This document shows, piece by piece, positions 63,109 through 64,000 of a stretch of DNA of 64,000 bases. Numbering within the stretch: the stretch's first letter is position 1; each line of letters opens with the position of its first letter. The stretch is taken from assembly GCA_018105865.1 (NCBI GenBank), contig CM030862.1, forward strand, positions 4,980,062 through 5,044,061, in the 5' to 3' direction. The position numbers and the translations under genes are program-made. The notes under the pieces are model-generated. The model saw only the letters and a program-made list of their open reading frames with translations. It had not been told where the DNA came from and ran no database searches. This DNA is from Metaphire vulgaris. Taxonomy: Eukaryota; Annelida; Clitellata; Crassiclitellata; Megascolecidae.

Positions 63109-64000
63109 TCACTTTCTGCCTGCATGGTGGCAATAGTTAGATACGAAACATTTCCACTTCGCTCGATCTTGTGCTAATCTGCATCCTTCAACAATCAACA
63201 TGTTCTTTGCTTTCAGATCGTCTTTGATGTTATCCATCCACCTTTTTCTCGGTCTTCCTCTCCCTCTGTCTCCTTCTACTTTGTGCGTATGCAGTGCTTT
63301 GTAGGCCCATCTATTGTTGTCCATTCATTTAACATGCCCAAACCAATTTAATCTTCTTTTGCGTACTTTATCGATAATTGTTTCTGTGGCTCCTGTCTGT
63401 TGCCTGATGTCTTCATTTCTCAACTTTTGATATTTGCTGACTCCCATTATTTTTCTTAGACAGCTCATCTCTGCAGCCAATAAACTTTTTTCGTCTGATT
63501 TTTTTATTACCCAAGTTTCCGATCCAAATAAGATTTGAGGTATTACTACTGTATTGTACAATTTCAGTTTTGTATTCATTGTTAAGCTTTTGTTCCTCCA
63601 TAGTGTTCTCATTCTTCCCATTGTTTGTAATCCTGTATTTATTTTCATGTTCACGTCCTCTGTGTGTTTTCCGTCGCTCTTGAGTATTCCTTCTATGTAC
63701 TTGAATGTTTCAACTTTTTCCAATATTAGTCCATTTAGTATGATTTCTGTTTCATCGTTGCCATCCATCAAAACAGCCATAACTTTTGTTTTTTCATTTC
63801 TAATTTTCAGGCCAAATTTTTTGCTTGTATCATTTACTACATTATTGATAGTTTAAAGATCCTGAATATTTTCACTCATCAGACTGACATCGTCTGCAAA
63901 CTTCAAGTCGTTTAGATCTTCCCCACTGCATTTCACTCCTGTTATTATATTCTTTAATGCCAGTCTAAATAAGCACTCCAGAATTATGATGAACAGTGTT
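63109..64000 (-). pseudogene. RTE-like LINE, RT to C-terminus, one stop codon
   Basis: Minus strand from the window edge: FADDVSLMSENIQDL (catalytic box, about 63900), KIRNEKTKVMAVLMDGNDET, FKYIEGILKSDGKHTEDVNM, LYNTVVIPQILFGSETWVIK, KVRKRRLNWFGHVK, TGA at 63322-63324, then WAYKALHTHKVEGDRGRGRP and RKRWMDNIKDDL to the natural stop at 63109. The TGA follows GHVK and is the only interruption in about 270 codons, so this copy is young. Its 5' part lies beyond the window. The 3' end is a CAT/TAATAA run at 63080-63108. Confidence 0.8.

Noticed and set aside
57519..64000. Search for the lumenal exons of the M6PR-like gene
   Set aside because: No minus-strand stretch with the expected cysteine pattern or DxxxLxCP-type ending was found; the exons are probably beyond the window.
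1..64000. CRISPR arrays, bacterial operons, phage or plasmid functions
   Set aside because: No direct-repeat/spacer structure and no ribosome-binding-site/gene spacing. All coding signals are spliced eukaryotic exons or eukaryotic transposons.

Overview
This window is animal genomic DNA, most likely from an invertebrate and plausibly a deuterostome. The evidence is spliced genes with GT-AG and one probable GC-AG intron, animal gene families (a twin-CX9C mitochondrial ribosomal protein, a cation-dependent mannose-6-phosphate receptor, an SLC16 transporter exon, a THAP exon), vertebrate-type TTAGGG telomere-like repeats and a heavy load of metazoan transposons. No bacterial operon, CRISPR array, rRNA operon or phage is present. 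Most long open frames belong to retrotransposons or are antisense shadows.

Host genes. (1) A complete three-exon gene for the CHCHD1/mS37 family lies on the + strand (exons 27370-27517, 34078-34196, 37137-37226; 118 residues). (2) The last two coding exons of a cation-dependent mannose-6-phosphate receptor (M6PR-like) lie on the - strand (57518-57392 and 53512-53375); the luminal exons were not found and may lie beyond the right edge. (3) The first coding exon of an SLC16/monocarboxylate-transporter-like gene lies at 48235-48509 (+) and carries a frameshift exactly at its signature motif. (4) A THAP zinc-finger exon lies at 11289-11484 (-).

Transposon layout. 0-5.5 kb: MITEs, a hAT remnant and RTE-like LINE tails. 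5.5-15.9 kb: several copies of one CR1/L2-type LINE family, the longest at 12.4-15.85 kb with a 2A-like motif ahead of its endonuclease. 16-21 kb: TIR elements, an inverted-repeat element with a telomere-like palindrome in its loop, a hAT MITE and a 72-bp piggyBac-type MITE. 21.6-26 kb: LINE copies and a Mutator-like MITE. 27.4-37.2 kb: the CHCHD1-like gene, whose first intron holds a hAT element containing a LINE that contains another LINE. 38.2-44.6 kb: a Ty3/gypsy element split by a CR1-type LINE that itself holds two hAT elements. 45-47.6 kb: further hAT elements. 48.2-57.5 kb: SLC16 exon, simple repeats, a foldback element, an Arg/Asp-rich open frame and the M6PR tail. 57.6-64 kb: hAT, TA-flanked and piggyBac-type MITEs, then RTE-like LINE sequence.

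Boundaries rest on target-site duplications read directly from the sequence where stated. Family names for LINEs and MITEs come from motifs only; no database search was possible.
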